Of a DNA stretch of 43,000 bases, positions 24,940-33,881 are shown piece by piece. Both the position numbers and the translations under genes were made by a program. Position 1 is the first letter of the stretch, and every line of letters begins with the position of its first letter. The notes beneath the pieces were generated by a model. That model ran no database searches. It was not told the origin of the DNA and worked only from the letters and a program-made list of their open reading frames with translations. Source of the DNA: Azohydromonas aeria (GTDB taxonomy: Bacteria; Pseudomonadota; Gammaproteobacteria; Burkholderiales; Burkholderiaceae_C); contig NZ_VIDQ01000065.1 of the NCBI RefSeq assembly GCF_009760915.1, forward strand, positions 1 through 43,000. The letters run 5' to 3'.

Positions 24940-27021
24940 TCAGAGGTCGTAGCGCAGCGCGACACCGACCTTGCGCGGGGCGCCGACGTCAGCCGGACCG
25001 CCGCTGCGGTTGTTGGTGACGTACTTCTCGTCCAGGAGGTTCTTGACGTAGAAGCTCAGCGTCGCGCCCTTGGTCATTCGGTACTCGGCGTTGAGGTTGA
25101 GCAGCGTGTGGCTGTCGCTGCGGCGCACGCCCGAGACGTTGCCACCGGCATCGAACAGGTACTGCGAAGGAGCGCTGTCCTGGCGTACCACCACGGCATT
25201 GACGAACAGGCGGTTGGCAAAGCGGTAGCCGGCTCCCAGGCTCACCTTCACGCGCGGCGCGTACAGGAAGCGCTGGCCATCGAGGCGGCGGCCGTCGCTG
25301 TCGGTGAAGTCCTTGTAGCGGGCATCGTTGTACGACATGCCCGCGCTCAGGCGCAGTGCCTTCGTGGCGTCGTAGTCGGCGGCCAGCTCCAGGCCCTTCA
25401 TGCGGCTGCGCGCGGCGTTGTGCACCTCGAAGAAGCTGCCCGTGCTGTCGAGCACGCTGACCTGCTGGTCCTTCCAGTCGGTGTAGTAGACGTTGGTGCT
25501 CGTGCGCAGCCGCTTGTCGAGCCATGCGCCGCGATGGGAGAGCTCGTAGGTCAACGTGTACTCAGGATCGTAAGGATCGTGGCCCGAACCGGCGCGGACG
25601 TTGACGCCGCCGCTGCGGTAGCCCTTTTGCACCTGCGCGCCCACTTGCTGGTTCGCCGCCACTTCGTAGCTCAGGCCCACTTTGGGCAGCGCCGCGTTGA
25701 ACGAATTCGAAACGGCGTTGGGCGCCGAGAAGTCATCCTGCACCACGTTGGTCTGGTTGCGCTCACGGTCGTAGCGCAGCCCGGCAATCAGCTCCCAGCG
25801 CGGCTGAAAGCGCCAGTTCACCTCGCCGAAAACGGCCCGGCTGTTGACCTTCGTGGCACCGACTACGCCGCCGAACGCGCTGCCGTCGACATCGAGCTGG
25901 TCGTTGAAGTCGTTGGTGGCGCGACCTGCATAAAGGCCCACGTGGCCGCGTACCGTCGCAGACCGGTAGCCCAGGCGCAGTTCCTGGTTCACGAGCCGGC
26001 TCTTGTGCTTGCGAGCCACTTCCCAGCGATCGTCCGGGCCTTCGTCGAAGTCCAGCAGCGCGTCATACTCGGAACGCGTGTTGGAGGTGATGCTCGTCAG
26101 CGTCCAGGTATCGTTGAGGTAGTAGTCGAGCTTGAGGGAAACGGTGTCCTGCCTGATGCGGTCAAAGGCGTCGGTGTTGAGGAACAGCCGGTAGTACTGG
26201 GGAACGTCGTCGTCGAGCACCACGCCGTTGGCACCCTGGCGGCTTTCCGTGTGGGCCAGCGTGAGGAGCATGTCGAGTTGGTCGCTCGGCTGAATCAGCA
26301 GCTTGCCGCGCACGTTGGATGCGCGGTGGGCGTTGGCATTCCTGCCCAGTGTCTCGTTGCGGATGTAGCCGTCATCTTCTCGGAAGTCGGCGGCAATGCG
26401 GCCGGCCATCAGCCCCTCGACGATGGCGCCGCCACCGGCAACGGCAACGCCGCGTTCACGGTCGCTGCCCGCATTGGCCTGCAGCGCCAGCGACGGCTTG
26501 TAGCTGGGATTGCGGGTCTGGACCACGACGGCGCCGGCCAGGGCGTTCCTGCCCTGGACTGTCGACTGCGCGCCGCGGAAGATCTCCACCTGCTCGACGT
26601 CCCATAGCAGCCCGGGGCTCAGCGTCAACAGCCTGTGGGACTGGGGCGCGCCATCGACGTAGACCGATACCGCGCCGTTGAGCGTGGCCGGGCCCTGATC
26701 GTCGAAGCCGGCCACGGGAACACCGCGGATGCCCCAGTTCTCGTTGTCGGCCTGGGTGTACACCCCCGGCGTATGTGACAGCACGTCAGCCAGCGAGGTG
26801 TCTTCACGCTCCCGTAGATCACGGGCCGTGCGCACCGTGACGCTTGAAAGCGTCTCGTTGAGACGCCGCTCGATCTTTTCGCCCTTGACCACCACGGCGG
26901 GCAGCTCGGGCGCCTGCGCTTCGTCATCGGCCCACACGGCGGCAGGTGCCGACAGCGCCCCCGCGGCTGCCAGCGCCAGCAAGTGCCGTTGCGTTTGTAG
27001 TTGCGCTTGCCTCTTCTTCAT
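24940..27021 (-). CDS. TonB-dependent receptor without STN (receptor 4)
   Basis: The 693-residue protein has a signal peptide (ALAAAGALSAPAAVWA), a TonB box (ELPAVVVKGEKI), a plug with TLSSVTVRTARDLREREDTS, LADVLSHTPGVYTQ, GIRGVPVAGFDDQGP, VEQVEIFRGAQSTVQGRNAL and AGAVVVQTRNP, and a barrel ending GVALRYDL. The plug style is nearer to FyuA/pesticin-type receptors than to receptors 1-3, so it may carry a different iron chelate; this is a guess from motif style. It is the first gene of the reverse operon, 112 bp from a strong Fur box. No STN domain is present. Confidence 0.88.
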   Translation of the reverse strand: MKKRQAQLQTQRHLLALAAAGALSAPAAVWADDEAQAPELPAVVVKGEKIERRLNETLSSVTVRTARDLREREDTSLADVLSHTPGVYTQADNENWGIRGVPVAGFDDQGPATLNGAVSVYVDGAPQSHRLLTLSPGLLWDVEQVEIFRGAQSTVQGRNALAGAVVVQTRNPSYKPSLALQANAGSDRERGVAVAGGGAIVEGLMAGRIAADFREDDGYIRNETLGRNANAHRASNVRGKLLIQPSDQLDMLLTLAHTESRQGANGVVLDDDVPQYYRLFLNTDAFDRIRQDTVSLKLDYYLNDTWTLTSITSNTRSEYDALLDFDEGPDDRWEVARKHKSRLVNQELRLGYRSATVRGHVGLYAGRATNDFNDQLDVDGSAFGGVVGATKVNSRAVFGEVNWRFQPRWELIAGLRYDRERNQTNVVQDDFSAPNAVSNSFNAALPKVGLSYEVAANQQVGAQVQKGYRSGGVNVRAGSGHDPYDPEYTLTYELSHRGAWLDKRLRTSTNVYYTDWKDQQVSVLDSTGSFFEVHNAARSRMKGLELAADYDATKALRLSAGMSYNDARYKDFTDSDGRRLDGQRFLYAPRVKVSLGAGYRFANRLFVNAVVVRQDSAPSQYLFDAGGNVSGVRRSDSHTLLNLNAEYRMTKGATLSFYVKNLLDEKYVTNNRSGGPADVGAPRKVGVALRYDL

Positions 27022-27132
27022 GAATGGTTCTTGAGCTCGATTGCAGGGAGGGCCTGGCCGCGACGGCGGTTTCAGTTCAACGATGTGCGCCGGCTTGGCA
27101 GAGGCCTGTTCGCCACCATCTCGATCACAATT

Positions 27133-27155
27133 GTAATGCGAACAATTCGCATTAC
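27133..27155. promoter_or_regulatory. Strong palindromic Fur box before receptor 4
   Basis: Ten-base arms GTAATGCGAA and TTCGCATTAC flank CAA, forming a perfect palindrome. The inner 19 bases have the same form as the site at 18072-18090. It lies 112 bp upstream of receptor 4 and presumably represses the whole receptor 4-receptor 3-PepSY operon when iron is plentiful. Confidence 0.78.
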
Positions 27156-27672
27156 ATCATGCAGCAATGCAAGAGCAACATTCCCGCAACGAAGCCCAAA
27201 GCTGCCATGCGACGAGCCGCGGCTGATCCGGGGATACGAACCCTGCGTCGTCATGGCCGACCATGACGGCGCAGACGGCCCTTCGGGCCTGCAGCACTAT
27301 GCTGCTCAGCGGATCGGCGTAGTGTCAGCGAGTGGCATACACCGGCCAGGGTGAAGTCGGCGTAATCCGGCCAGCAGCGGGTGGTGGCCAAGACGAATGG
27401 AGTTGGCCTATACCGGCCTGACCACCGCGTCCGCCGCTGAAGCCGTATCGAGGCCTGACCCCAGGGCCGCCTCGCGAGCTTTTGCTCGATGGAGGTAGGC
27501 CCTGTGGGACCCAGGAGGACCTCACGAGCAAGTCTTCGGTGCGTTGCAGCGCTTGCCGCGCGGTGACGTGCGCCCGAGCGCGCCCCGCTTGGACCGGCGA
27601 CCTACCGTGCAAGTCAGCCTCCGGGGCAACCTGCTTACCACCAGCGGCATCACGCGAATCTCGTGTCGCCGT
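27156..27672. other. Gap without recognisable gene
   Basis: No frame on either strand looks like protein. A short hairpin (CGAGC/GCTCG around TTTT, about 27474-27487) lacks a T-tract, so it is not a clear terminator. The stretch marks the border between the iron island and the zeta-type gene pair. Confidence 0.4.
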
Positions 27673-28434
27673 CTACGAATTGGGCCCTTCCGGCTGGAAC
27701 AACTGCCACAGCGACGTCGCAGTGAACCATTGCGGCACCGCGTCGGCATGCAGCGTCATTGTTTCGCCCTCGGTGACCTCGGCGATAAGGACGTGCTGTT
27801 CGCCGGAGTTGTCGAAGACGTAGGCCCGGTTCGAGGCATCGCAGGCCTGGGCCAGCAAGGCGATGGAGCGCCCATACCGCTGGACGATCTTGTCGCTGGG
27901 CACGTCGTGACCGCCCTCGGCCACGCGCTGCCGCACGCGCGCGATGTTGATGTCCGGGTCGGCCGTGGCCACGAAATACAGGTAGGTGCGAAATCCCTGC
28001 GCCCGGGCTTCGCGCATGAACGCCACCTTGTCCGGCGACGACATCACCGTCTCGAACGTGAAGGAGACGCCTGCAGCCAACAACTCGCGCCTGATGAAGT
28101 CCGCCAGCACGGCTGCGACATAGGAGTTCACGCTCACGCCGCCCAGGGTGAGCTTCGTGCCGTCGAGCCGCAGCTCGGCGATGCGATCTTCCAGTCCTGC
28201 CCGCCGCCACAGTGCCGACGCCTGCAGGAAACCATGCAGCCGCTGTTGCAGCCCGTCGCTCAGCCCAAAGTCAGACAGGTCAATGGCTCGCTCGGCCTTG
28301 AGCAGTTTCTCGATCTCGTCGGCATTGACGTAGACGCCGATCCATTCCTCACGCAGCAGTTCGCGGATCGTGCTCTTGCCCGAACCGTTGGGACCGGCAA
28401 AGACCCGCAGCCGCGGATGCGCCTGGCCCTTCAA
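27673..28434 (-). CDS. Zeta-toxin-like P-loop kinase
   Basis: The 253-residue protein begins at TTG 28434, which overlaps the stop of the upstream gene (TTGA); no ATG or GTG fits. The N-terminus LRVFAGPNGSGKST has a P-loop (residues 14-22), followed by IGVYVNADEIE with the Asp typical of zeta kinases, SFTFETVMSSPDK, and YLYFVATADPDINIARVRQRVAEGGHDV. This is the fold of zeta-like toxins and related small-molecule kinases; zeta toxins phosphorylate UDP-N-acetylglucosamine, but chromosomal relatives may have other substrates. It is encoded as the second gene of a pair, as in many toxin modules. Confidence 0.8.
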   Translation of the reverse strand: MKGQAHPRLRVFAGPNGSGKSTIRELLREEWIGVYVNADEIEKLLKAERAIDLSDFGLSDGLQQRLHGFLQASALWRRAGLEDRIAELRLDGTKLTLGGVSVNSYVAAVLADFIRRELLAAGVSFTFETVMSSPDKVAFMREARAQGFRTYLYFVATADPDINIARVRQRVAEGGHDVPSDKIVQRYGRSIALLAQACDASNRAYVFDNSGEQHVLIAEVTEGETMTLHADAVPQWFTATSLWQLFQPEGPNS

Positions 28435-28679
28435 CGGGCGCTGCGCCGGCGCAGCACGGTGCCGCGCTGCACCACGGTGGCTGCAGGCAGGGCATGCAGC
28501 ACCTGCACCGTTCCGTCGGCATGCGCCTCGACCAACTGGCCGTCCTGCGCCTTCACGACCTTGCCCAGCCGCTGCAGAGCCCGCTGGTGTGCAGCGCGGC
28601 CCGCCTGGGCGGCCAGCTCGGGAAAGCGCGCCTCGGCGTCCTGCATCGCCGCTTCGCTCAAGGGAGCACGGTGTTTCAT
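28431..28679 (-). CDS. Small partner of the zeta-like kinase, possible antitoxin
   Basis: The 82-residue product (MKHRAPLSEAAMQDAEARFP…) starts at ATG 28679 with AGGA seven bases upstream; in-frame starts at 28700 and 28721 have weaker signals. The protein is helical at the N-terminus and ends in short strands (GQLVEAHADGTVQVLHALPA) and a basic tail. It is not similar to the classic epsilon antitoxin as far as I can see. Gene order, size and the four-base overlap with the kinase are what one expects for an antitoxin, which is the basis for this call. Confidence 0.6.
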   Translation of the reverse strand: MKHRAPLSEAAMQDAEARFPELAAQAGRAAHQRALQRLGKVVKAQDGQLVEAHADGTVQVLHALPAATVVQRGTVLRRRSAR

Positions 28680-28887
28680 CGAGGAGTCCTGGGCTGCCAT
28701 GAGCGAATTGTGCCTGTGCACGACGGCGCTTGCTGCTTGCGGTCCCGGCTAGCTGTGACAGCAGCGAGGTGGAACTCCACCTGGGCAGAAGGCCAGCACG
28801 GCAGCGGCTGTGGCTCTGGCAATCGATGGCGTGCAAAACATCATGTCCGACAGCCAGGTGTGACTGGGTCGCCCTGGTATTTCGGCC

Positions 28888-30000
28888 TCAATACACGCTG
28901 CCGCCTTCCTGGGTCGATGTCAGCGCGCCGCCCAAGGCATCGTAGTAGTAGGGCGCGGCATGATCGCTGGGTGTCCACTGTCCCAGGTCGAAGAACTTGG
29001 CCGCCTGCGCCGCCATCACCGCCGCAGGGACCTTGTAAACCTGCACGGTGCGGAAGTCCAAGGGCATACGGGCCGCCACGACCGCCGGCGCGATGGTTGG
29101 CCGCAGGAAGTACGCAGCATTGGCGCCCACCACGGTGGCACGGCCGCTGTCCACCAGCACGGCGGTCGCCTCGTCCACCCCGATGCCGCGCGTGGCAGCC
29201 AGCGTGGTGAGGCCGTCGCGCACCATGCGCGCCAGGAACGTGACCAGACGGCCCATGCGGTCGCGCGTGCGCACGTGCGAGTCGGTCACGGTGGCCTGTA
29301 GCCCCGGCAACCCGGTCAGGAAAGCGGTGCTCAGCGTCACCCGGCGGTCGTAAGGGTTGGACAGGGCCTGGGCTGAGGTCACGCTGCCGTTCTCGCCGGT
29401 GTAGTCCACGTCACCCAGCACCGCCAAGCCGGCGCTCGTGCCGCCGAAGGGAACCTGCCGCCGCGCCAGCAGGCTGGCAATGGTGCGCTGCAGTTGCGTG
29501 CCGGTCCAGTTAGCGATGTAGGTGGACTGGTCGCCGCCAGCAATGAACAGCACGTCGGCACCGGCCACGATGCGGTTGACCTGAGGATCGTTGGCGGCTT
29601 CCGGCTTGTTGAGTACCAGCGTCTCGACGGAGTCCACGCCATCCATGGCAACCAGGTACGGGTTGTAGCCATCGGCGCCCGAGGTGCGCAGCACCACCAC
29701 ATCGACCTTGCCACCCAGGGCGCCGCGCGCTTTGGCAATCATCTGCTGGAAGGCTTCGTCCACGTCGCTGCCTCCACCCATGAGCACCAGCAGCTGCGAG
29801 GACGGCACCGGCGCCGGCATGTCTGCGGCATTGCCGCTCAGGTAGTAGTCGTAGGTCTTAGCCGAGACGGTGGGCTTGGCCCCGCTACCTGCAACGCCTC
29901 CAGCAGCCTGTGCCGGCAGTACTGCGGCCAAAGCCAGGGCCGCTGCGGCAGCCCCCCGCCACAGCAACTGAGACAGCCCGTCCAAGGGAATACGCGACAT
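28888..30000 (-). CDS. Exported cyanophycinase-like serine peptidase (S51)
   Basis: The 370-residue protein starts at ATG 30000 behind AGGAGGGC and has a signal peptide (LLWRGAAAAALALAAVLPAQAAG). The core shows the peptidase S51/cyanophycinase pattern: LLVLMGGGSDVDEAFQ, VVVLRTSGADGYNPYL, ADVLFIAGGDQSTYI and the nucleophile motif FGGTSAGLAVLG (Ser189), then GLTTLAATRGIGVDEATAVLV. Cyanophycinases hydrolyse cyanophycin (multi-L-arginyl-poly-L-aspartate) to dipeptides; exported forms are known to let bacteria use external polymer. Whether this one cuts cyanophycin is inferred from the family. It stands alone, with the zeta pair downstream. Confidence 0.85.
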   Translation of the reverse strand: MSRIPLDGLSQLLWRGAAAAALALAAVLPAQAAGGVAGSGAKPTVSAKTYDYYLSGNAADMPAPVPSSQLLVLMGGGSDVDEAFQQMIAKARGALGGKVDVVVLRTSGADGYNPYLVAMDGVDSVETLVLNKPEAANDPQVNRIVAGADVLFIAGGDQSTYIANWTGTQLQRTIASLLARRQVPFGGTSAGLAVLGDVDYTGENGSVTSAQALSNPYDRRVTLSTAFLTGLPGLQATVTDSHVRTRDRMGRLVTFLARMVRDGLTTLAATRGIGVDEATAVLVDSGRATVVGANAAYFLRPTIAPAVVAARMPLDFRTVQVYKVPAAVMAAQAAKFFDLGQWTPSDHAAPYYYDALGGALTSTQEGGSVY

Positions 30001-30314
30001 GACTGCCCTCCTCGATGAGCTCTGCGGAAAGCTTCGAATGATGCCCAAGTGCAAACCAGACAAGACCAATGACTTAACACACCATTCGGTTCGGCTATTG
30101 ATAACTGACATTATCAGCACTTTGAAAAATCGGTGGCAATTCGACGTTGCGGTGAACGACGTAAGGCAAAAGCATGGCGCCACAAAGGCTTGCACACCGC
30201 GCCTGATGCACAGGGCGGGCCGGCCGCCGGGGCGCCACATCAACTCACCTCGCGACGGGAGGCAGCTCTGTGCCGGCTGGTGCTCGGCGTGCGGTCCGCA
30301 CCCTCACCGGCCTC
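30001..30314. other. Intergenic region with an inverted repeat
   Basis: No gene is seen. An inverted repeat, TGATAA (30099-30104) and TTATCA (30111-30116) around CTGACA, lies about 100 bp upstream of the cyanophycinase start in an AT-rich patch, so it may be a promoter operator. It lacks the GAAnnnTTC core of the local Fur boxes. Confidence 0.4.
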
Positions 30315-33300
30315 TCAGGTCAGCGACAAGCCTCGCTCAGCAAGCAAGGCCTTTATGGCTTCCACCATCGGTTCATCCGCCGCAGCCAGGCGTTCGGATG
30401 CCTTGAGTGCCTGCAGCACCGCTGCAGCATGCATGAGATGTTGATCCGCTTCGGATGTTGTCGAAGCTGTTCCCATCCTGACCAGCGACACCAGGAGGTC
30501 GCGCTGGTAGTCGGCCCGATCGGGCTCGGCCTGCGCCAGGCGCTGGGCGATGGCCAGCGCGTTGGCAAACGCCTCGCGGGCGCGCTCGCCCTGGCCCAGG
30601 GCACGGTAGAGGTCGCCCATCTTGTTGAACGACACCGAGAGGTCGCGCTGGTAGTCGGCCCGATCGGGCTCGGCCTGCGCCAGACGCTGGGCGATGGCGA
30701 GGTCCTGCTCATACATTTCGCGGGCGCGCTCGCCCTGGCCCAGGGCGCGGTAGAGGTCGCCCATCTTGTTGAACGACACCGAGAGGTCGCGCTGGTAGTC
30801 GGCCCGATCGGGCTCGGCCTGCGCCAAGCGCTGGTGCCGCTGCAGCAACGACTCGTATCGCGACAGCGCTCGCGCCGTGGCGCCGAGCGACAGGTGGGCC
30901 TGGGCCTCCGTGTCGGCGATGGACGAAAAACCGGGGTGGTCTTCCGGCACCACCTCAAGCATCTCGGCGGCGAGGGATGCGATGGCCACGGATTGCTGGG
31001 CGCGGCGCAATGCGGCGAAACACGCGTCGCCGATTTCAATGGCCTGATCGAATGCCTCCCCGGCCAGGAAGTTGCGCACCGCCTCGATCGCGTCACTGAA
31101 GTCGGGTGTCTGGTTGGCGACTTGCCACCATCGATAGCGGCCTGCCCGGATGCATCGGCCGTGATGCGCTTGCACATCCGCCTGCGCCAGTCCCTGGGCC
31201 GTCCATCGATGCACCACCGCCGTCTCGTCGGGCCGCCGGTGGAGCAGCGACAGGTTTTCCAGTGCCTCGATGGCCTGTTGGGCTGCTGCGACGTCGCCGG
31301 GCTGTGCGGGATCGTCGGCCAGCATGCGCGCCAACCCTTCTGCTGAAACCGGCAGGTTCGACACCGACAACTGCAGCAACGCCTCGTCGACGCCGGCCGC
31401 CCGAGCCAGTCCCAGCAATTCCTCCAGGAACACGTTGCGTGCGATCAGCAGCTGGGCCGCCTCCAGGCTGCCGTCGAGGTGCCCTTTCGTGCGCGAAGGA
31501 TCGACGTTCGTGCCTCTGAGCTGCTCCTGGAGCTTGCGGGCGACGCGGTGCAGCCGCTCGCTTTCGGTGTCAGGCGAAGTCTTGCCGCCGCGCAGCAGTG
31601 CGTCCAGAAACTCGAGCATGCGCGGGTGGCCATTGATGAGCTTCAGGACGGGCCTCAAGTCTTCCGATGCCAGCTCGTGCAAGGCTGGCAGCCGTAGCGC
31701 CAGCTTGCGCACCTCGGCCGGGCTGAGCGGGCCCAGCGTGACGCGATGCAGCCAGTGCTCGGTGCCCGGGACCGGATGGCGGCAGGTGACGAGCAGCCGG
31801 CCGCGCCGCGCACTGGACGCCAGTTTGGTCAGCGCGGCCTCGACATCAGGATCCAGGAAGGCGCTTCCACCTGGACCCAGGTTGCGCTCAAAGTCGTCGA
31901 GTACCAGCAGCAGCGGCTGCTCCGCCAGGGCCTTGTGGACGAGCCTGGTGCGCTCCGCGTCGTTGAGGCTGCCGGCCAGGAAGCGCTGGCCCAGCGCCTG
32001 CGCATCGCTGCCTGGTGCGTCACGCAGCGCCGCGCCGATGGCCGTGAACACGTCCGCCAGGCTGAAGCGACCGGCATGCACGGCGACCAACGCGCCCTGC
32101 TCGGCCTGGCGCACCATGACCCGCCCGGCCAGCGCGCTCTTGCCGATGCCGCCAATGCCGGTGATGACGACTCCCGCGACCCCCGGCGATTTCAGGCGCA
32201 GCGCGCGCAGGGCGTCGCGCAGCTCGCGGCGGCGCCCGATCAGGTCGTCCAGGCGCAGCTGCGGCACCGAGCTGACCATGTCGTAGACCGGGCGCTTGCG
32301 CAGCGGCTGCCGGGCGGCACCGAAGTCGGCCAGCGGTGCCTCCTCGCCGGCCACGTAGAGCGTCGCCACGGCGTATTCGGGTGGGGCCGCGCCGCTGCCG
32401 GCGCGCAGCACCTGTTGCCGCGCGGCTTCGAGCTCCTGCCGGGCCAACGCCAGTGCCCGGCTGGGCCGCAGGTGCTCGCCCGTGGTGAGGTGGGTGTAGA
32501 ACGCCCGCGCCAGCGCGGTGGCGTAGTCGTCGCTGACGGCCGTCTGCATGGCCACCACGGCCGGTACCCCGGCGCGCAGCAGTTCGAGCGCGAAGCTCGC
32601 GGCTCCGCGCTCCCCGTTGCCCTCGGGCACGCCGCCGTGGCAGGCATTGAGCAGCACCAGCGGCAAGGGCCGGCCGATCGGCTTGAGCGGCTTGAGCAAC
32701 TCGGCTGGCGCCACGGGCAGGGCGCGGCCCTCTTCGTCCTCGAGCTCCAGCACGCCCGGACCACCGTGGCAGGACAGGTGCAGGACATGGTAGGCATCGC
32801 TGGCGAAAGCCCCGGCGATCTGGGCGGGGTGGCCCACTTCCAGGATGCGCACCTGGGCGTTGCCGTCCTGGCTCAGCGTCTCGACCGCGTCGAGGATGCC
32901 CTGCAGCTCGCGCTCCTGGTCCAGGCTGGCCGAACCTGTCGTGCCCTCGTCGGGTGCTGCCACGGCAACGAGCAGCTTCAGCGGCCCGGCCAGCGGTGCA
33001 AACGGCGCGGCCGCCATGCCGAGCAGGCGCCGCCACATCACCAGGCCGTCCACGGTGGCCAGCAGCCGTCCATCGGGCAGGCGCATCGCCTCGAACGGCA
33101 GCCCCAGCAGGGCCTGGCCGTCGGCTTCGATGCACACCTCCATGCGCGTCCCGAGCGGGCTGCCCTGATCGATGAGCCCTTGCAAGGCGGCGGCGCTGCC
33201 GCCCGGCAGGCACAGGGCAGTCATCGCGCTACCGAGCTCGGCCATCTGCGCCTCGTTGGCGTTGCGCAGGGCCGCCATGCGGCGGTCATCCGCGATGTCG

Positions 33301-33881
33301 CGCTGCAACGCCGTGCCAAACCCGCGCTCGAAGGCCGTGCACGCCGCCTGCAACCCCGATGGGAGCTGCTCGTGGAGCACGCTGCCCAGCGACTGGCCGG
33401 CGTGCAGGACATCGACCTGCACCCCGCCGGCGTCAAGCCCCTTCAACCGGATCAGCACGCGCTGTACGCTGCCGAGCTCCGGCGCTGCCGCAGAGCGTGG
33501 ACCCGGGCCGCGGGTGCGCAGCGCGTCGGCGATGGCGTCGTATTCGTCGATGCGCCGGCGCAGCAGCGACTCGATCAAGGGCGGCACCACGGCGCCATCG
33601 CCGCACAGCAGCGGGATCAGCACCTGGCCGCGTTCGATGCGCGCGAAGATGAGCGCGTCCCACTCTGCCTGCACCCAGCGGCTTTCCAGCGCATGCGCGG
33701 AAAACACGATCAGCCCGGCGTCGGCCTGCTCCAGGCCCTCGTTGATCCGGGACACGATGCTCTCTCCCGGGGCGATCTCGTACTTATCCACCCAGGGGTC
33801 GAAGCCGCGCTCGCGCAAGGCCGCGGCCAGCGCCAGCACGGCCGGCTTGTCCTTGGACGAATGGCTGATGAACACACGCAT
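30315..33881 (-). CDS. TIR-CHAT-NTPase-TPR multidomain protein
   Basis: This 1188-residue protein joins two effector domains to a STAND-like sensor. Residues 1-125 are a TIR domain (MRVFISHSSKDKPAV, DPWVDKYEIAPGESI, ESRWVQAEWDAL with the likely catalytic Glu73). Residues about 300-520 are a CHAT caspase-like protease with His372 (LHLSCHGG) and Cys414 (LLNACHGG), followed by GVPAVVAMQTAVSD. Residues about 550-800 are a P-loop NTPase (VITGIGGIGKSA, Lys581; Walker B LLLVLDDFE). The C-terminus has TPR repeats, three of them nearly identical 48-residue units at about 1007-1140. TIR domains can cleave NAD+ and CHAT domains cut proteins; STAND proteins act as triggers in immunity. The substrate and trigger are unknown. 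No partner gene is adjacent. Confidence 0.85.
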   Translation of the reverse strand: MRVFISHSSKDKPAVLALAAALRERGFDPWVDKYEIAPGESIVSRINEGLEQADAGLIVFSAHALESRWVQAEWDALIFARIERGQVLIPLLCGDGAVVPPLIESLLRRRIDEYDAIADALRTRGPGPRSAAAPELGSVQRVLIRLKGLDAGGVQVDVLHAGQSLGSVLHEQLPSGLQAACTAFERGFGTALQRDIADDRRMAALRNANEAQMAELGSAMTALCLPGGSAAALQGLIDQGSPLGTRMEVCIEADGQALLGLPFEAMRLPDGRLLATVDGLVMWRRLLGMAAAPFAPLAGPLKLLVAVAAPDEGTTGSASLDQERELQGILDAVETLSQDGNAQVRILEVGHPAQIAGAFASDAYHVLHLSCHGGPGVLELEDEEGRALPVAPAELLKPLKPIGRPLPLVLLNACHGGVPEGNGERGAASFALELLRAGVPAVVAMQTAVSDDYATALARAFYTHLTTGEHLRPSRALALARQELEAARQQVLRAGSGAAPPEYAVATLYVAGEEAPLADFGAARQPLRKRPVYDMVSSVPQLRLDDLIGRRRELRDALRALRLKSPGVAGVVITGIGGIGKSALAGRVMVRQAEQGALVAVHAGRFSLADVFTAIGAALRDAPGSDAQALGQRFLAGSLNDAERTRLVHKALAEQPLLLVLDDFERNLGPGGSAFLDPDVEAALTKLASSARRGRLLVTCRHPVPGTEHWLHRVTLGPLSPAEVRKLALRLPALHELASEDLRPVLKLINGHPRMLEFLDALLRGGKTSPDTESERLHRVARKLQEQLRGTNVDPSRTKGHLDGSLEAAQLLIARNVFLEELLGLARAAGVDEALLQLSVSNLPVSAEGLARMLADDPAQPGDVAAAQQAIEALENLSLLHRRPDETAVVHRWTAQGLAQADVQAHHGRCIRAGRYRWWQVANQTPDFSDAIEAVRNFLAGEAFDQAIEIGDACFAALRRAQQSVAIASLAAEMLEVVPEDHPGFSSIADTEAQAHLSLGATARALSRYESLLQRHQRLAQAEPDRADYQRDLSVSFNKMGDLYRALGQGERAREMYEQDLAIAQRLAQAEPDRADYQRDLSVSFNKMGDLYRALGQGERAREAFANALAIAQRLAQAEPDRADYQRDLLVSLVRMGTASTTSEADQHLMHAAAVLQALKASERLAAADEPMVEAIKALLAERGLSLT
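30497..30860 (-). repeat. Near-identical 144-bp tandem repeats coding TPR units
   Basis: The motif GGTCGCGCTGGTAGTCGG starts at 30497, 30641 and 30785, an exact 144-bp period (48 codons). Units differ by only a few bases outside a short variable patch (coding REMYEQDL or REAFANAL). Such identity suggests recent unit gain or loss by slippage or recombination. Confidence 0.9.

Noticed and set aside
27474..27487. Hairpin CGAGC-TTTT-GCTCG as a terminator
   Set aside because: Short stem and no T-tract on either strand, and no gene ends next to it.
30099..30116. TGATAA/TTATCA as a Fur box
   Set aside because: It lacks the GAAnnnTTC core of all local Fur-box candidates and lies outside the iron island.
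30490..30860. Tandem repeats as a CRISPR array
   Set aside because: The 144-bp units are in frame with the TPR code and have no spacers of unique sequence.
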